Counted from the stretch's first letter, positions 19,511 through 29,552 are shown. The stretch is DNA of 64,000 bases from Acinetobacter terrae (GCF_013004375.1 NZ_JABERI010000002.1:1-64000); one strand, 5' to 3'. The notes: a model not told the origin generated them from the letters alone. Made by a program: numbers and translations.

Positions 19511-19548
19511 AAGCCCAAGCATTCTCCTCCAGCTTGGGCTTCTTTTTT
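19511..19548 (+). terminator. Terminator of rpmE2
   Basis: Stem AAGCCCAAGC/GCTTGGGCTT followed by CTTTTTT. Confidence 0.9.
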
Positions 19549-19585
19549 ATCTATTGTATTTTTTAGCTCAAACAGTATTCAGGTT

Positions 19586-19966
19586 TTATTTGCTGTGTAA
19601 TAACCATTGAAACAGATAAAAACCCAATGCCAAAAATATTACACCTATAATCACACTTGAAATTACATAGCCCAAAGCGAGTGTGGTCTGACCATGTTTT
19701 AACAGCTGAAAGGTTTCCAGACCAAAACTCGAAAATGTGGTAAAGCCCCCTAAAATACCGACCATCAAGAACAAGCGCGCTTCATTTTGCAAGCTCGGAA
19801 ATTTTTGGCTATAAGCAAAAAAAATACCGGCGAGCAAGCAGCCAGAGATATTCACCCACCATGTAGTCCATGGGAATACGCTTGTCGGTTTAAGCAAAAA
19901 CACCCCTGCGCCATAACGCAAACTTGCGCCAATTGCACCACCCATCGCCACCAATAACCAGCTCAT
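19586..19966 (-). CDS. crcB: Fluoride ion channel CrcB/Fluc
   Basis: Small inner-membrane protein (126 residues, four helices) that forms an antiparallel dimer and lets toxic fluoride leave the cell. Family marks: GGAIGASLRYG near the start, the Asn of WWVNISGCLLAG and the GGFTTFSSFGLE motif carrying pore Phe and Thr residues. No fluoride riboswitch could be recognised in the 166 bp before it. It converges with rpmE2. Confidence 0.94.
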   Translation of the reverse strand: MSWLLVAMGGAIGASLRYGAGVFLLKPTSVFPWTTWWVNISGCLLAGIFFAYSQKFPSLQNEARLFLMVGILGGFTTFSSFGLETFQLLKHGQTTLALGYVISSVIIGVIFLALGFYLFQWLLHSK

Positions 19967-20144
19967 TTATTTCGTCCAATACAGGTCGTGTACAACATGT
20001 CTTTTATCCACAACCTTGTCATGATTAAGCCCATACTTTTGCATGAATCTGTATTTTTTACAAAGAAATAATGCTGAATAAAACACGTAAAAATTGTTAT
20101 AGTCTTGCGGTTAAATTCACTATTTCTATGGATTGATGAAAATT

Positions 20145-20477
20145 ATGGCTCAAGATTTATTGGCACAACTTCAAGCAGGCGAAGCGAAATTTGCAGATGT
20201 GATTGCGTATATTGAAGCACGTTATAATCACACGCCAACTGCATTTAAAAATGGCCAACAAGCCAATGCTGCCACTGAAAATCAAGGCAGTGCAAAAGTG
20301 TTTTCTTTTGCTCAACTGAATGGTTTAGATCAAGCGCAAACTTTAAGTTTATTCGCGGAACATTATGCTGCGGTGCTAGCGACACCTGAAGCAACGGATC
20401 ACCAAAATATTCGCCAGTTTATGCAAAATGGTTGGGATGGCATTCAGTTTGAAGCTCAAGCCTTAACTGCAAAATAA
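20145..20477 (+). CDS. HopJ-family protein
   Basis: 110 residues, alpha-helical. MAQDLLAQLQAGEAKFADVIAYIEARYNHTPTAF and the later QNIRQFMQNGWDGIQFE match the HopJ type III effector family by recall. The name comes from Pseudomonas syringae, but family members are widespread in non-pathogens without a secretion system, so an effector role should not be assumed. The frame opens at TTG 20133 with ATGs at 20136 and 20145; the last gives the family's usual N-terminus. Single gene ending in a strong terminator. Confidence 0.8.
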   Translation: MAQDLLAQLQAGEAKFADVIAYIEARYNHTPTAFKNGQQANAATENQGSAKVFSFAQLNGLDQAQTLSLFAEHYAAVLATPEATDHQNIRQFMQNGWDGIQFEAQALTAK

Positions 20478-20488
20478 GTTTCTTATAT

Positions 20489-20520
20489 AAAAAAGCCCAC
20501 TTTATTAAAGTGGGCTTTTT
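20489..20520 (+). terminator. Terminator of the HopJ-like gene
   Basis: Stem AAAAAAGCCCACTTT/AAAGTGGGCTTTTT, 3-base loop. Confidence 0.93.
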
Positions 20521-20610
20521 ACTCATCCCTTAGAAAAAGGTAGGTCGGGTGGAATTTAAAAATTATTTAAATCAAAAAGCGTCCTTTTCCAAACAGGGAC
20601 TTTAAAAGGA

Positions 20611-21171
20611 TTAACCTTTTACTTTTTCAATCCATTCAATTGAACTGACGCGGAATAACTCGCAGGCACCATCGCCGGTATCTGTTGGAGTTAATGATGA
20701 AGTCCAGACCAAATCTTTATCTTTAATTTCAACCAACTCACCTTTTAAACGCACCAGATCACCACGTTTTACATTTTTAATTTGTTTGGCAATGTGTGGG
20801 TTTGCAGGAATGATGTGCATATTCGACACCATCTGCATGGCTTGCTCTTTTGGCACAGGCAGACGATCGATCTTCCAGTTTAGATAACGGTCATATTGAT
20901 TGACGGATATATGTCGTGCAATTTCAGGTTCAGCAAATAAGCCCCAACTCACAGCATAATCAATCGGCGAAAATTTAGCCTGCTCATCACTGGTATAAAT
21001 TTTCGATCCTAAAATACGAAAATCACCTCTAAAAGCTTGCAGCTTTTTAATCGACTGGTCTTTAGAAACAGGTGCCAAACCTTTAGAAATATTATGATCG
21101 ACAGATGCGCTGGCGCTCACTTGTAACATGCAAGTTGCAAGTAAAGCACTGAATAATAATTGTCTAGTCAT
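20611..21171 (-). CDS. Exported protein of unknown function
   Basis: 186 residues with a signal peptide (MTRQLLFSALLATCMLQVSASA, cleavage about residue 22). The C-terminal half, with NMHIIPANPHIAKQIKNVKR, GDLVRLKGELVEI and DTGDGACELFRVSSIEW, looks like a conserved periplasmic domain found in many proteobacterial hypothetical proteins; I know no assigned function. A Cys in the signal region is not in a lipobox context. Single gene. Confidence 0.75.
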   Translation of the reverse strand: MTRQLLFSALLATCMLQVSASASVDHNISKGLAPVSKDQSIKKLQAFRGDFRILGSKIYTSDEQAKFSPIDYAVSWGLFAEPEIARHISVNQYDRYLNWKIDRLPVPKEQAMQMVSNMHIIPANPHIAKQIKNVKRGDLVRLKGELVEIKDKDLVWTSSLTPTDTGDGACELFRVSSIEWIEKVKG

Positions 21172-21344
21172 CTGCGTACCTCAAAAACGAATTTCTTTAT
21201 TTTCAACTCTTATCTTAAGTCATGAAACTTAAATCACCATATGGACTTGGTAACAATATAGATATATTCAGTCACTTTTTTGTCTTATTAATTGACTGAA
21301 ATATCCATTAAGCTAAATACATATCAAGAAAAATTAAGCGATCG

Positions 21345-21968
21345 ATGATTTATAAATTTTATCAACAGCATATTTTCCCGCATTTACTCAATCAAGTGAT
21401 GCAAACGCCTAGCCTGATGGAGCAACGTCGAGAATTACTGTTACCGATTTCAGGTGAAGTTCTAGAAATTGGCTTTGGTCCCGGAGTGAATCTGCCTTTT
21501 TATCAAAATATCGATACGCTATATGCACTCGAACCGAATGCAGATATTTATCAACTGGCAAGCAAGCGCGTGCATGAAAGTGCGATACATGTCCAGCATG
21601 TTCAGGCCAGTGCAGAAAAGCTGCCTTTTGCGGATAATAGCATCGAGCATATTGTCAGTACCTGGACTTTATGCAGTATTGAACATTTACCACAGGCTTT
21701 AAATGAGTTGCATCGTGTCATCAAACCGACCGGTACTTTGCATTTGGTCGAGCATGTTCAATATCAGGACAACCCTACCCTTAAGCATTTACAGAATTTA
21801 CTGACTCCGATCCAAAAGCGTTTGGCCGATGGCTGTCACTTAAACCGTAATATTGAACAAGCCCTGTTAGATGCAAATTTCAGCTTTAAAGAACAACATT
21901 ATTTTGATGCGGCTGGTATTCCCAAAATTGGCAGTCGCATGTTCTTTGCCCGTGCTCAAAAAGCATAG
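21345..21968 (+). CDS. SAM-dependent methyltransferase (class I)
   Basis: 207 residues. Motif I is in VLEIGFGPGVNLPFY, followed by an acidic strand end (YALEPNADIY) and motif IV-like IEHIVSTWTLCSIEHL, characteristic of UbiE/Methyltransf_11 enzymes acting on small molecules or lipids. Substrate unknown. No operon partner; the downstream gene is on the opposite strand. Confidence 0.85.
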   Translation: MIYKFYQQHIFPHLLNQVMQTPSLMEQRRELLLPISGEVLEIGFGPGVNLPFYQNIDTLYALEPNADIYQLASKRVHESAIHVQHVQASAEKLPFADNSIEHIVSTWTLCSIEHLPQALNELHRVIKPTGTLHLVEHVQYQDNPTLKHLQNLLTPIQKRLADGCHLNRNIEQALLDANFSFKEQHYFDAAGIPKIGSRMFFARAQKA

Positions 21969-22054
21969 AAGTTAAATTCACCCAGCCTCAAACCCTTTGC
22001 TCAATAAGTCTGTTGCCCAGATTAAATCTGGGCAAATTGTTTAGCTACACCATA

Positions 22055-22522
22055 TTAATCATTAAAGTCGATACGAACGGTTTCAAAACGCACCCGTCCA
22101 TCACGAATGGCTTGGGCAATGGCTTGTTGTCCTTTAGTGAGTCGTGCCCCACCACTTTTAATATCAATCAGCACCACTTCAATATCTTCAGCTCGCCCTT
22201 CCCCATCGCGTAAGTCGGTATAACCATCAAATACCACGTAATCGACCGGATCTCCCAAGAATTTGGCATCACTGGGCAAGTATTGAAACTCGGGCATAAT
22301 CGGCGCCATCTGCTCTGCCATTTTGCCTTTTAACACCGCACGACTGGTATTGACACTACGCTTTTGCGCACTGATTAAAGCCTGTTGATGCTCTAACTCT
22401 AGCTCGGCAATATATTGTTCATATTCCGCTTTGACCCGTCCATTACGGGTATTGCTTAAAATCAGGGTGGTTAACACCACCCCTATACACGCACCAATCA
22501 ACATTGCCATCCAGATGGACAT
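22055..22522 (-). CDS. Membrane-anchored Holliday-junction-resolvase-related nuclease-like protein
   Basis: 155 residues: one N-terminal membrane helix (about 5-22), a coiled-coil stretch (about 30-60), then a domain with KGKMAEQMAPIMPEFQYLP, GDPVDYVVFDGY and VVLIDIKSGGARLTKGQQAI. The D...(I)-D-x-K pattern resembles the PD-(D/E)xK core of the Endonuc_Holl family. The name Holliday-junction-related is by homology only. It is divergent from the ParA-like gene at 22643. Confidence 0.8.
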   Translation of the reverse strand: MSIWMAMLIGACIGVVLTTLILSNTRNGRVKAEYEQYIAELELEHQQALISAQKRSVNTSRAVLKGKMAEQMAPIMPEFQYLPSDAKFLGDPVDYVVFDGYTDLRDGEGRAEDIEVVLIDIKSGGARLTKGQQAIAQAIRDGRVRFETVRIDFND

Positions 22523-22642
22523 TATTTTTTCCTAATCCAAAAAAGTACCGCCACATGTATCTTTAAGACTTTTGTCATGTGTCATATTCGTCGCATCAAA
22601 CAATGATATGCTAGGGCGGAGCAGAATAAAATCGTCAGGGTC

Positions 22643-23287
22643 ATGAAAACAATCTTAATTGCAAATCAAAAAGGTGGATGTGGCAAAACCATTACCGCAA
22701 TCAGCCTCGCTGCCGCTTTAGCACAAAAAGGTTATCGGGTTGCACTTGCCGATGCCGACAACCAAAAATCAACTTTGCAATGGCTTAAACACCGCCCTGA
22801 AGATGCTGCCCCGATTCAAAGCCTGGACTGGCGTCCGGGAAAATCGATTGATAATGTACCTAAAAATTTAGAATATCTGATTATTGATGCGCCTGGGGCA
22901 CTTTCTGGTGAACATGCGGAACAACTGATTGGTGAAGCGCATGCAATTATTACCCCATTACAACCTTCATTTTTCGATATCGACAGCACGCGCCGTTTCT
23001 TAAAACATTTACAAGACATCAAACGTATTCGTAAAGGTAAAGTACAAATTTTGCTTTTAGCTAATCGCGTTAAAGCCAATAGTGCCAGCGCTAAAGAAAT
23101 TCAGGATTTTTTCAACAAAATTGAACAGCAACCTGTCGCCTGGATTTCTGAACGCACGGCTTATAGTCAGCTGGCGATGCAAGGTCTAACCGTGTTTGAT
23201 AAAACGCAAAAAAATTATTTAAGCATGCAAAATCAGTGGCAGCCGGTTTTAAATGCCATTATTGATGATCCGACTAAATGGTTTTAG
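22643..23287 (+). CDS. ParA/MinD-type ATPase
   Basis: 214 residues. Deviant Walker [14 protein letters not shown] with the signature lysine near the N-terminus, A'-like motif [12 protein letters not shown], and Walker B in [10 protein letters not shown]. It resembles small orphan ParA proteins that position cellular cargo by moving over the nucleoid. No parB or parS site is nearby, so it is not a chromosome or plasmid partition pair here. Confidence 0.88.
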   Translation: MKTILIANQKGGCGKTITAISLAAALAQKGYRVALADADNQKSTLQWLKHRPEDAAPIQSLDWRPGKSIDNVPKNLEYLIIDAPGALSGEHAEQLIGEAHAIITPLQPSFFDIDSTRRFLKHLQDIKRIRKGKVQILLLANRVKANSASAKEIQDFFNKIEQQPVAWISERTAYSQLAMQGLTVFDKTQKNYLSMQNQWQPVLNAIIDDPTKWF

Positions 23288-23396
23288 CCTCATATAGGCT
23301 ATGTCTTCATGCCTAGAAACTGGATTTGTTTATTCATTATTCACTAGAACTTACTCGGCTTTCATTTTCGCGAGCTTTTTTTTCAGTTAAGATGGC

Positions 23397-24557
23397 ATGG
23401 ACCTTAGAAACAAATCAGTGAATGCAGTGCAACAGTACGCGCCAACATTACAAAAAGTATTATTATTTGGATTATTTTTCATCCTCCTTTTTTTGAGCTG
23501 GAACGTTCTCAAATATTTTATTGTGCCTGTACTTTGGGCAGCCATTATTGCTTATATGACCTGGCCCTGGTATCAATGGATTTATCGCAAGTCTGGCTCA
23601 CGTGCCACGCTGAGTGCGACCATCATGATCAGCCTAATCATTTTGCTGATTGGTATTCCGCTGACCTTTGGCATTTTCATGCTGCAACATGAAGGTCGAA
23701 ATTTATATTATGAATTGCAAAAACAGGTGTTCTCGGGTCATTTAAATGTTCCGCAATTTATTCGCGACTTACCGTTTATAGGCAAGGAAATTAACCGTAC
23801 TTTACATGACATCAATACTGACCCGAACAGTATTGTGCAAACCGTTTCCAGTTGGATTCAGGGTCATCTCAATTACGGGCGTTTCGTTTTAAATGAAATT
23901 GGTAAAAATATCGTCAAGCTATGTTTTGCCGTATTGTCACTGTTCTTTTTTTACCGTGACGGTCAAATCATTCTGAACCAAGTCAGCAAAGCCTTGGAAA
24001 TGATTATTGGCCCACGGATTCATCATTATTTAGATACCATTTCTGAAACGACACGTGCTGTAGTGTATGGGGTCGGTTTAACCGCGGTGGCGCAAGCAAT
24101 ATTAGCCGGTTTAAGTTATTTTGTTGCCGGTGTACCCAACCCGATGGTACTGACCATTGTAACCTTCTTATTGGCACTGATTCCGTTTGGAACACCAATT
24201 GCTTACGGTTCAGTTGCATTATGGCTGTTCTCACAAGGGCAAACCATGGAAGCCATTGGAGTGATGGTCTGGGGTGTCTGTATTGTCAGTACTTCGGATA
24301 ATGTGATTCGTCCACTGGTGATTTCAGGTGCCACCCAAATTCCGTTCCTGCTGATTATGTTCGGGGTTCTAGGTGGTATTGCGAGTTTTGGTCTGGTCGG
24401 TCTGTTTATTGGTCCGGTGATTCTTGCAGTGTTGCTGGCGATTTGGCGTGAATGGCTACATGAAACCAATGAATTTGGTCCGTTCATGATGCCGAAATCG
24501 ACCATGGCTTATGATCTTGATGATGATAAAAACGAATCAAATCCAGATAAAAGCTAA
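23397..24557 (+). CDS. AI-2E/PerM-family permease
   Basis: 386-residue polytopic protein. Hydrophobic pairs at the N-terminus (about 20-55 and 70-95), a soluble middle and five C-terminal helices fit the AI-2E transporter (PerM/TqsA) family. Typical stretches are LFFILLFLSWNVLKYFIVPV, VARLTAV-like VYGVGLTAVAQAILAGL and IPFGTPIAYGSVALWLF. Family members export small molecules or act as Na+/H+ antiporters; the substrate is unknown. Its tail is highly acidic (DLDDDKNES). Confidence 0.85.
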   Translation: MDLRNKSVNAVQQYAPTLQKVLLFGLFFILLFLSWNVLKYFIVPVLWAAIIAYMTWPWYQWIYRKSGSRATLSATIMISLIILLIGIPLTFGIFMLQHEGRNLYYELQKQVFSGHLNVPQFIRDLPFIGKEINRTLHDINTDPNSIVQTVSSWIQGHLNYGRFVLNEIGKNIVKLCFAVLSLFFFYRDGQIILNQVSKALEMIIGPRIHHYLDTISETTRAVVYGVGLTAVAQAILAGLSYFVAGVPNPMVLTIVTFLLALIPFGTPIAYGSVALWLFSQGQTMEAIGVMVWGVCIVSTSDNVIRPLVISGATQIPFLLIMFGVLGGIASFGLVGLFIGPVILAVLLAIWREWLHETNEFGPFMMPKSTMAYDLDDDKNESNPDKS

Positions 24558-24666
24558 GCTTCAAGTTTAAGAAACTCATACATTCAAATACTTAATCAAC
24601 ATTGAATTACATCCGATGCCTTGTTTGAATGGTCAAGGTCATAATAAAACAAAAGGATGTAACTCA

Positions 24667-25218
24667 ATGTTGTCTTCACTGTTCAAATTAACGACGCTCT
24701 GTGCCATTGCTGGCTTTGCCCTGGTCGGATGTACTCACTCGCCCAGTTCATCTTCAAGCAATGAAAATCAAGTCACTGTTCATGCTGTATCCGCTCAAGG
24801 GGTAGGTAAAGCAATTGGTACCATCCAGTTCAAAGACAGCCCAGCCGGTTTAGTGATTGTTACTCATTTATCTGAACTGCCACCTGGACCTCACGGTTTC
24901 CATATCCATGAAAAAGGTTCCTGTGACCCTGCTGAAAAAGATGGAAAAATCGGTGCGGCAATTGCTGCAGGTGGTCATTTCAACCCGAATCACGCACCGC
25001 ATCACGGCACTCCAATTACCGGTCATTTAGGGGATTTACCTGTATTAAATGTTGATGCCCAAGGTAATGCAAAGGTCTCTTTAGTAGCACCACGTTTAAA
25101 ACTGGCCAATATTCAAGGTTTGGCAGTGATGGTGCATGCCGGTGGTGATAACTATTCCGACCAACCGAAACCTTTAGGTGGTGGCGGAGATCGTATTGCC
25201 TGTGGCTTAATTCGATAA
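24667..25218 (+). CDS. sodC: Cu,Zn superoxide dismutase, lipoprotein form
   Basis: Periplasmic enzyme dismuting superoxide. 183 residues: signal peptide ending in the lipobox LVGC (Cys near residue 22), a Ser-rich linker, then the SOD fold. Metal ligands are seen in HGFHIHEKGSC (Cu), GGHFNPNHAPHHG (bridging and Zn ligands) and MVHAGGDNYSD; the disulfide Cys pair is GSCDP and RIACGLI. The ATG at 24667 has AAGGA 9 bases upstream; the frame extends to 24616 but without a signal sequence in that part. Confidence 0.95.
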   Translation: MLSSLFKLTTLCAIAGFALVGCTHSPSSSSSNENQVTVHAVSAQGVGKAIGTIQFKDSPAGLVIVTHLSELPPGPHGFHIHEKGSCDPAEKDGKIGAAIAAGGHFNPNHAPHHGTPITGHLGDLPVLNVDAQGNAKVSLVAPRLKLANIQGLAVMVHAGGDNYSDQPKPLGGGGDRIACGLIR

Positions 25219-25240
25219 TTATTCCTTCAAAAATATAAAT

Positions 25241-25267
25241 AAAAAGCAGACACAAGGTCTGCTTTTT
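25241..25267 (+). terminator. Terminator of sodC
   Basis: Stem AAAAAGCAGAC/GTCTGCTTTTT, 5-base loop. Confidence 0.93.
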
Positions 25268-25384
25268 AGCTGCATAAATTGTGAAATAAATCAAACAAGT
25301 TCCGCAATTAAAAACGATCATAAATTGACACGACAAATAAAAAAGTTCACGCTGTATCCACAATAATTTCTCTTTAGAAGAATC

Positions 25385-27535
25385 GTGAATAGCCTGAAAG
25401 ATTTGCTTCAACGCTTTAAATCCAATTCCATTCTGATCTATTGCTTCCAAATTTTTATTGTCCTGACTGGAACCACATTAGGCTTACTGTTTTTAGGTTA
25501 TGAAGCTTTAATTGTTCCAGTAACCTTGGGTGCTATTGCCACTGCCCTGACCGATTTTGATGATCGCCTGAGTATTCGCTTACGCAATCTGGTCTATGTC
25601 TGCATTCTGTTTTTTGGCGTCAGTAGCATTCTTGAATTTCTCTATCCTTATAAACTGCTTTTTATTCTGTATTTATCGTTGTCGAGTGCCGCATTTATTT
25701 TAATGGGTGCACTGGGTCAGCGTTATGCCACCATTTCCTTTGGCACCATTTTATTGTCCATTTACACCATGTTTGGACTGGGTGAATACAGCGAATGGTA
25801 TCAGCAGCCGAGCTATTTTGTACTGGGTGCGGTGTGGTATGGACTGACTTCAATCATCTTTTATTTACTCAAACCGACTCAAGCAGTCCAAGACAATTTA
25901 GCGGCCAATTTCAATGCCATTGCCGCATTACTGTTGGCTAAAGCCCGTCTGTTTGACCCGGATAATACCGACAATATTGAGCCGCTACTGTATGAACTTT
26001 CATTAAAAAACAGTGAAGTGGTACAAAGCCTGAATACCACCAAGGCATCTTTACTCACCCGTTTAAAAGCCTCTCGTGCCAATAAAAATACCATTTACTG
26101 GCTAAATCTTTATTTTTTAGCGCAAGACATTCACGAACAGGCAACATCCAATTATCTACATTATGAAAATATTCATAAAAATTTTAGCCGTACCGACCTG
26201 ATTTTCCGGATTCAAAAGAATGTAAAACTGCATGCTTTATCGTGTCAGAAACTGGCGCACGATATTCTGACCCATCAAACCTATCAGTCCAATCCAGATA
26301 CAGATATTGCGATTGCCAATTTAGAAAACTCGATTAATTTATGGATTGAAGAAAATCCGCAGAATCTGGAAGTGAAAAACCTGCTGCTGATTTTGCGCAA
26401 TTTGAAAAAAATTCAGGAACAATTTTTAAATTTAAGTCATGAGCAAAATAATTATCGTCAAAACTATCTCCAGCATCAGGAAAATATAAATCTGCTGGAT
26501 GATGATATTCATGATGTGCCCGATTTATGGCTCAAACTAAAACAACATCTCACGCCTAATTCAGCGCTATTTCGTCATGCGGTACGGATTGCCTTTGTTT
26601 TTGCCGTGGGTTATGCCATCTCATTAATGCCATTCGCCAAAAATGGTTACTGGATTTTATTGACCAGTTTATTTGTCTGTCAGATCAGTTATTTCGCTAC
26701 TAAAAGCCGCTTAAAACTGCGTACTTTAGGCACCATTTTAGGCGTTATTTTGGGCATTCCAGTTTTATATTTTGTTCCGAGTATTGAAGGACAACTGGTT
26801 CTGACCATTATTTCTGGCGTGTATTTTTTCTATCTACGCTCCAAAAAATATGCCATGGCAACACTGATGGCAACCTTAATGGTTCTGCTAATCTTTAATT
26901 TAAAAGGTGCAGGCTATGCCATTATTTTACCGCGCATTGTCGATACCCTTTTAGGCTGCTTAATTGCATGGTTTGCGGTCAGTTTTATCTGGCCAGACTG
27001 GAATTTCCGTAATATTTCCAGCACCATCAAGAAAAGTAACCAAGCGACTTTGGACTATTTCGATGCGGTGGTGAAGCAATACCAATTCGGTAAAAATAAC
27101 AGTCTGGATTACCGTCAAGCACGTCGCACCGCGCACAACGCGCAAATTGAACTGTCGAGCATGATTTCCAGTTTAAGTACTGAACCGAATCCTGACCAAG
27201 CGTTGATTCATTCTGCCTTTCGCTATCTGGTTTATAGCCATAGCCAATTGAGCTATGTTTCGGCTTTGGGCAGTCACCGTGAACAGGTTCAAGATGCTCA
27301 AGTGCTGGATTTAATGCTGTGGTGTAAAGACACTTTATTCGCCGTACTATTACAGCAACAGCCTTTAGCTGAAGATAAAATCCAGGCCAAGCTTCAGGAA
27401 ATTAAACAGATGAGTACGCAAGAAAATCTGTCTCAAGATTTATTGCTAGTACTGAAACAGATCAGCTTATTACTGGAAACGCTACCTGAATTGCTTAATT
27501 TACACAGCCAACTGCTGAAGCAGGAAATTAAATAA
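25385..27535 (+). CDS. YccS-like FUSC-family membrane protein
   Basis: 716 residues with two blocks of about five or six membrane helices (roughly 18-165 and 395-535), each followed by a large helical cytoplasmic region. This is the YccS/YhfK architecture of the fusaric-acid/aromatic exporter (FUSC, PET) superfamily. Recognised: VTLGAIATALTDFDDRLSIR at the end of helix 2 and the matching C-terminal block ending TLLGCLIAWFAVSFIWPDW. GTG start with weak ribosome site. The transported compound is unknown and no membrane-fusion partner gene lies beside it. Confidence 0.88.
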   Translation: MNSLKDLLQRFKSNSILIYCFQIFIVLTGTTLGLLFLGYEALIVPVTLGAIATALTDFDDRLSIRLRNLVYVCILFFGVSSILEFLYPYKLLFILYLSLSSAAFILMGALGQRYATISFGTILLSIYTMFGLGEYSEWYQQPSYFVLGAVWYGLTSIIFYLLKPTQAVQDNLAANFNAIAALLLAKARLFDPDNTDNIEPLLYELSLKNSEVVQSLNTTKASLLTRLKASRANKNTIYWLNLYFLAQDIHEQATSNYLHYENIHKNFSRTDLIFRIQKNVKLHALSCQKLAHDILTHQTYQSNPDTDIAIANLENSINLWIEENPQNLEVKNLLLILRNLKKIQEQFLNLSHEQNNYRQNYLQHQENINLLDDDIHDVPDLWLKLKQHLTPNSALFRHAVRIAFVFAVGYAISLMPFAKNGYWILLTSLFVCQISYFATKSRLKLRTLGTILGVILGIPVLYFVPSIEGQLVLTIISGVYFFYLRSKKYAMATLMATLMVLLIFNLKGAGYAIILPRIVDTLLGCLIAWFAVSFIWPDWNFRNISSTIKKSNQATLDYFDAVVKQYQFGKNNSLDYRQARRTAHNAQIELSSMISSLSTEPNPDQALIHSAFRYLVYSHSQLSYVSALGSHREQVQDAQVLDLMLWCKDTLFAVLLQQQPLAEDKIQAKLQEIKQMSTQENLSQDLLLVLKQISLLLETLPELLNLHSQLLKQEIK

Positions 27536-27651
27536 CCCGAGTTAAATGGTTGGTTATAAGTATTTGATATATTTTAAAATATATTTAATCTTTTCATTCA
27601 CCGCTGCTGCAATATTGAGTAAACTCATGCTTCATTCTCATTGATTTAAGC

Positions 27652-27954
27652 ATGACCATGAATATTCAAACTTTACGTGTTGTCGGTCTTTTGGAAGGTA
27701 TTTCCTTTCTGCTGCTTTTGTTCATCGCGATGCCGATGAAATATATGTTGGACAATCCAATTTTGGTGAAATATGTCGGCATGGGGCACGGCGTACTGTT
27801 CATGCTGTTTTTAATCGTGTTATTTACAGTATGTGAAAAACAGAAATGGTCGATTTATATGTTTATTCTGGGGTTAATCGCATCAATTTTACCGTTTGGC
27901 ACTTTTGTTTTCGATCGCAAATTAAAGGCTTTTGAGCAACTGATCACTGAATAA
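27652..27954 (+). CDS. DUF3817-family membrane protein
   Basis: 100 residues, three hydrophobic helices. The N-terminal TLRVVGLLEGISFLLLLFIA and the central H in YVGMGHGVLFMLF are the signature of DUF3817 (YdzA-like) proteins. Function unknown. The gene is followed by a long hairpin shared with the convergent craA. Confidence 0.85.
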   Translation: MTMNIQTLRVVGLLEGISFLLLLFIAMPMKYMLDNPILVKYVGMGHGVLFMLFLIVLFTVCEKQKWSIYMFILGLIASILPFGTFVFDRKLKAFEQLITE

Positions 27955-27970
27955 AATATTACTTTTCATC

Positions 27971-28008
27971 TTTAACCCTCATCTCCTTTTTAGCAGATGA
28001 GGGTTAAA
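27971..28008. terminator. Hairpin between convergent genes
   Basis: Perfect 14-bp stem TTTAACCCTCATCT/AGATGAGGGTTAAA with a 10-base loop, lying after the DUF3817 gene and before the end of craA; A/T-rich edges allow use in both directions. Confidence 0.7.
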
Positions 28009-28069
28009 TACAAAGTGCCTTTCTGCAAACTCTCTCACCATGAGACAGTAAAACCCATCTCGCAGATTA

Positions 28070-29299
28070 TTAAAACCTTCCCTGCTCTACACGTTCTTTT
28101 AAAATTTCTTTGAGCATCGTTCGAGGGAAACTAAACCAAAGCGCGATTAAAACAAAACACGCGAGGCTATATGCCCACAAATGGTATTGCTCATACATGA
28201 TCCGAACCAGTTCAATAATAAAAAAGAAACTAAACATCAACAGCATCGAAACAGCTGCTGCGACTGTTCCTTTAGATATTTCTGAAGACATCAGCGCAAA
28301 ACGGTAAAGCACCGAAAAACTAATCCCCTCACCAAAGCTAAGTAAGGTCATGCCTGCAATTAGGCACCAGATCAGATAATCCTGCCAAATTACACCTGCA
28401 ATTAAAACGACTGTTCCGAGCAACATAATCGGCAAACCGATCAGCACTGATTTACCCAAAGCCAGCTTGTCGATAATTTTAATCAGCACAATATTGCCGA
28501 GGATTAATCCTCCCAATACCGGAAATTGCGCCAAGCCATATTGCATGCTGCTAAAGCCCAACTCTTCCACCAATATCACAGGTGAAAGTGCAATCCACAG
28601 CATCAGCGGCATACTGACCATCGGCAATGCCAAAGTCATACCTAAAAAGCGTTTGTTTTTATAGACTTGTTTAAAGTCATCCAGAATATAACTGATAGGC
28701 TGTCTGGGAATGCTTAATTTCGTGTCCGGCATTTTGGCTTTTAGACCAAACCAGCTTAAAAAGGCCAAAAATGCGATACCCACAAAACCCCAATGCCAAG
28801 AGATATGATCAATCAGAAATGCACCGACCACAGGACCCAGTAATGGCGCAAGCAATGAAATATTTGCCATCAGCGCCATGACTTTAATCGCATCACGTTC
28901 TTCAAAGGTTTCCTGAATCGCAGCATAACCGACTGCGGAAATAACTGTTAAGCCAATCCCTTGTAAAAAGCGCAGGGCTAAAAAGCTTTCAATATTTTGG
29001 GTGAGTAAAATCAGTAAGCAGCACAGCACAAAAAATATGACGCCAGCGAGTAATACTTTTTTTCGTCCAAGTCGGTCGGACAATGGACCCAGCAACCAAG
29101 CCACACATGCCCCACCCAACAGGTAAAAGGACATGGAAGATGGTGCCCATGAACTGCTTACGCCAAAGTCTTTGGTAATGGCGAGCATGGCAGGTTGGAC
29201 TAAGTCGTTGCCGATATAGACGGAAAATTCAAACAGAACCAATGCCAATGGGAACATAAGCGTGGCACGGTTTAAGGTGGCGGTTTGAACTTTTTGCAT
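28070..29299 (-). CDS. craA: MFS drug efflux pump, CraA/MdfA type
   Basis: Twelve-helix proton antiporter. CraA is the intrinsic chloramphenicol exporter of A. baumannii and a relative of E. coli MdfA. 409 residues. The N-terminal helix keeps the MdfA-type acidic residue in LVLFEFSVYIGNDLVQPAM; the MFS loop motif is GPLSDRLGRKKVLL and motif C is LLAPLLGPVVGAFLID. The stretch ISFSVLYRFALMSSEISKGT is essentially that of CraA as I recall it. Phenotype inferred from homology. No local regulator is seen. Confidence 0.92.
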   Translation of the reverse strand: MQKVQTATLNRATLMFPLALVLFEFSVYIGNDLVQPAMLAITKDFGVSSSWAPSSMSFYLLGGACVAWLLGPLSDRLGRKKVLLAGVIFFVLCCLLILLTQNIESFLALRFLQGIGLTVISAVGYAAIQETFEERDAIKVMALMANISLLAPLLGPVVGAFLIDHISWHWGFVGIAFLAFLSWFGLKAKMPDTKLSIPRQPISYILDDFKQVYKNKRFLGMTLALPMVSMPLMLWIALSPVILVEELGFSSMQYGLAQFPVLGGLILGNIVLIKIIDKLALGKSVLIGLPIMLLGTVVLIAGVIWQDYLIWCLIAGMTLLSFGEGISFSVLYRFALMSSEISKGTVAAAVSMLLMFSFFFIIELVRIMYEQYHLWAYSLACFVLIALWFSFPRTMLKEILKERVEQGRF

Positions 29300-29498
29300 T
29301 GTTTTTCTACATATGGTTATAGGCTTGCGGAGCTAAACACTATTTTTAGGGAGATCAGTATTCGCCCAATGACAAGCATTGAGTATTTAAATTAAATTTT
29401 GAAAAATATATAAAGCAATAAAAGGTTCAAACAATGATTTTTAAATCATGTTTCATTCATAAAACAATTAGATTTCAAAGATGGATACTCAAACAAAT

Positions 29499-29522
29499 AC
29501 ACCTACTTGATTGAGTAGGTGT
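29499..29522 (-). terminator. Hairpin after abiH
   Basis: Stem ACACCTACT/AGTAGGTGT with a 6-base loop, 31 bases beyond the abiH stop on the minus strand. Confidence 0.65.
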
Positions 29523-29552
29523 AGTTTAACAGACACCATAAAAAGTTAGAAA

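Noticed and set aside
19967..20132. Fluoride riboswitch before crcB
   Set aside because: The GG-AUG and pseudoknot consensus of the crcB motif could not be found.
25016..25450. 144-codon minus-strand frame across sodC 3' end and the next gene start
   Set aside because: It runs through the sodC terminator and overlaps two well-supported genes.
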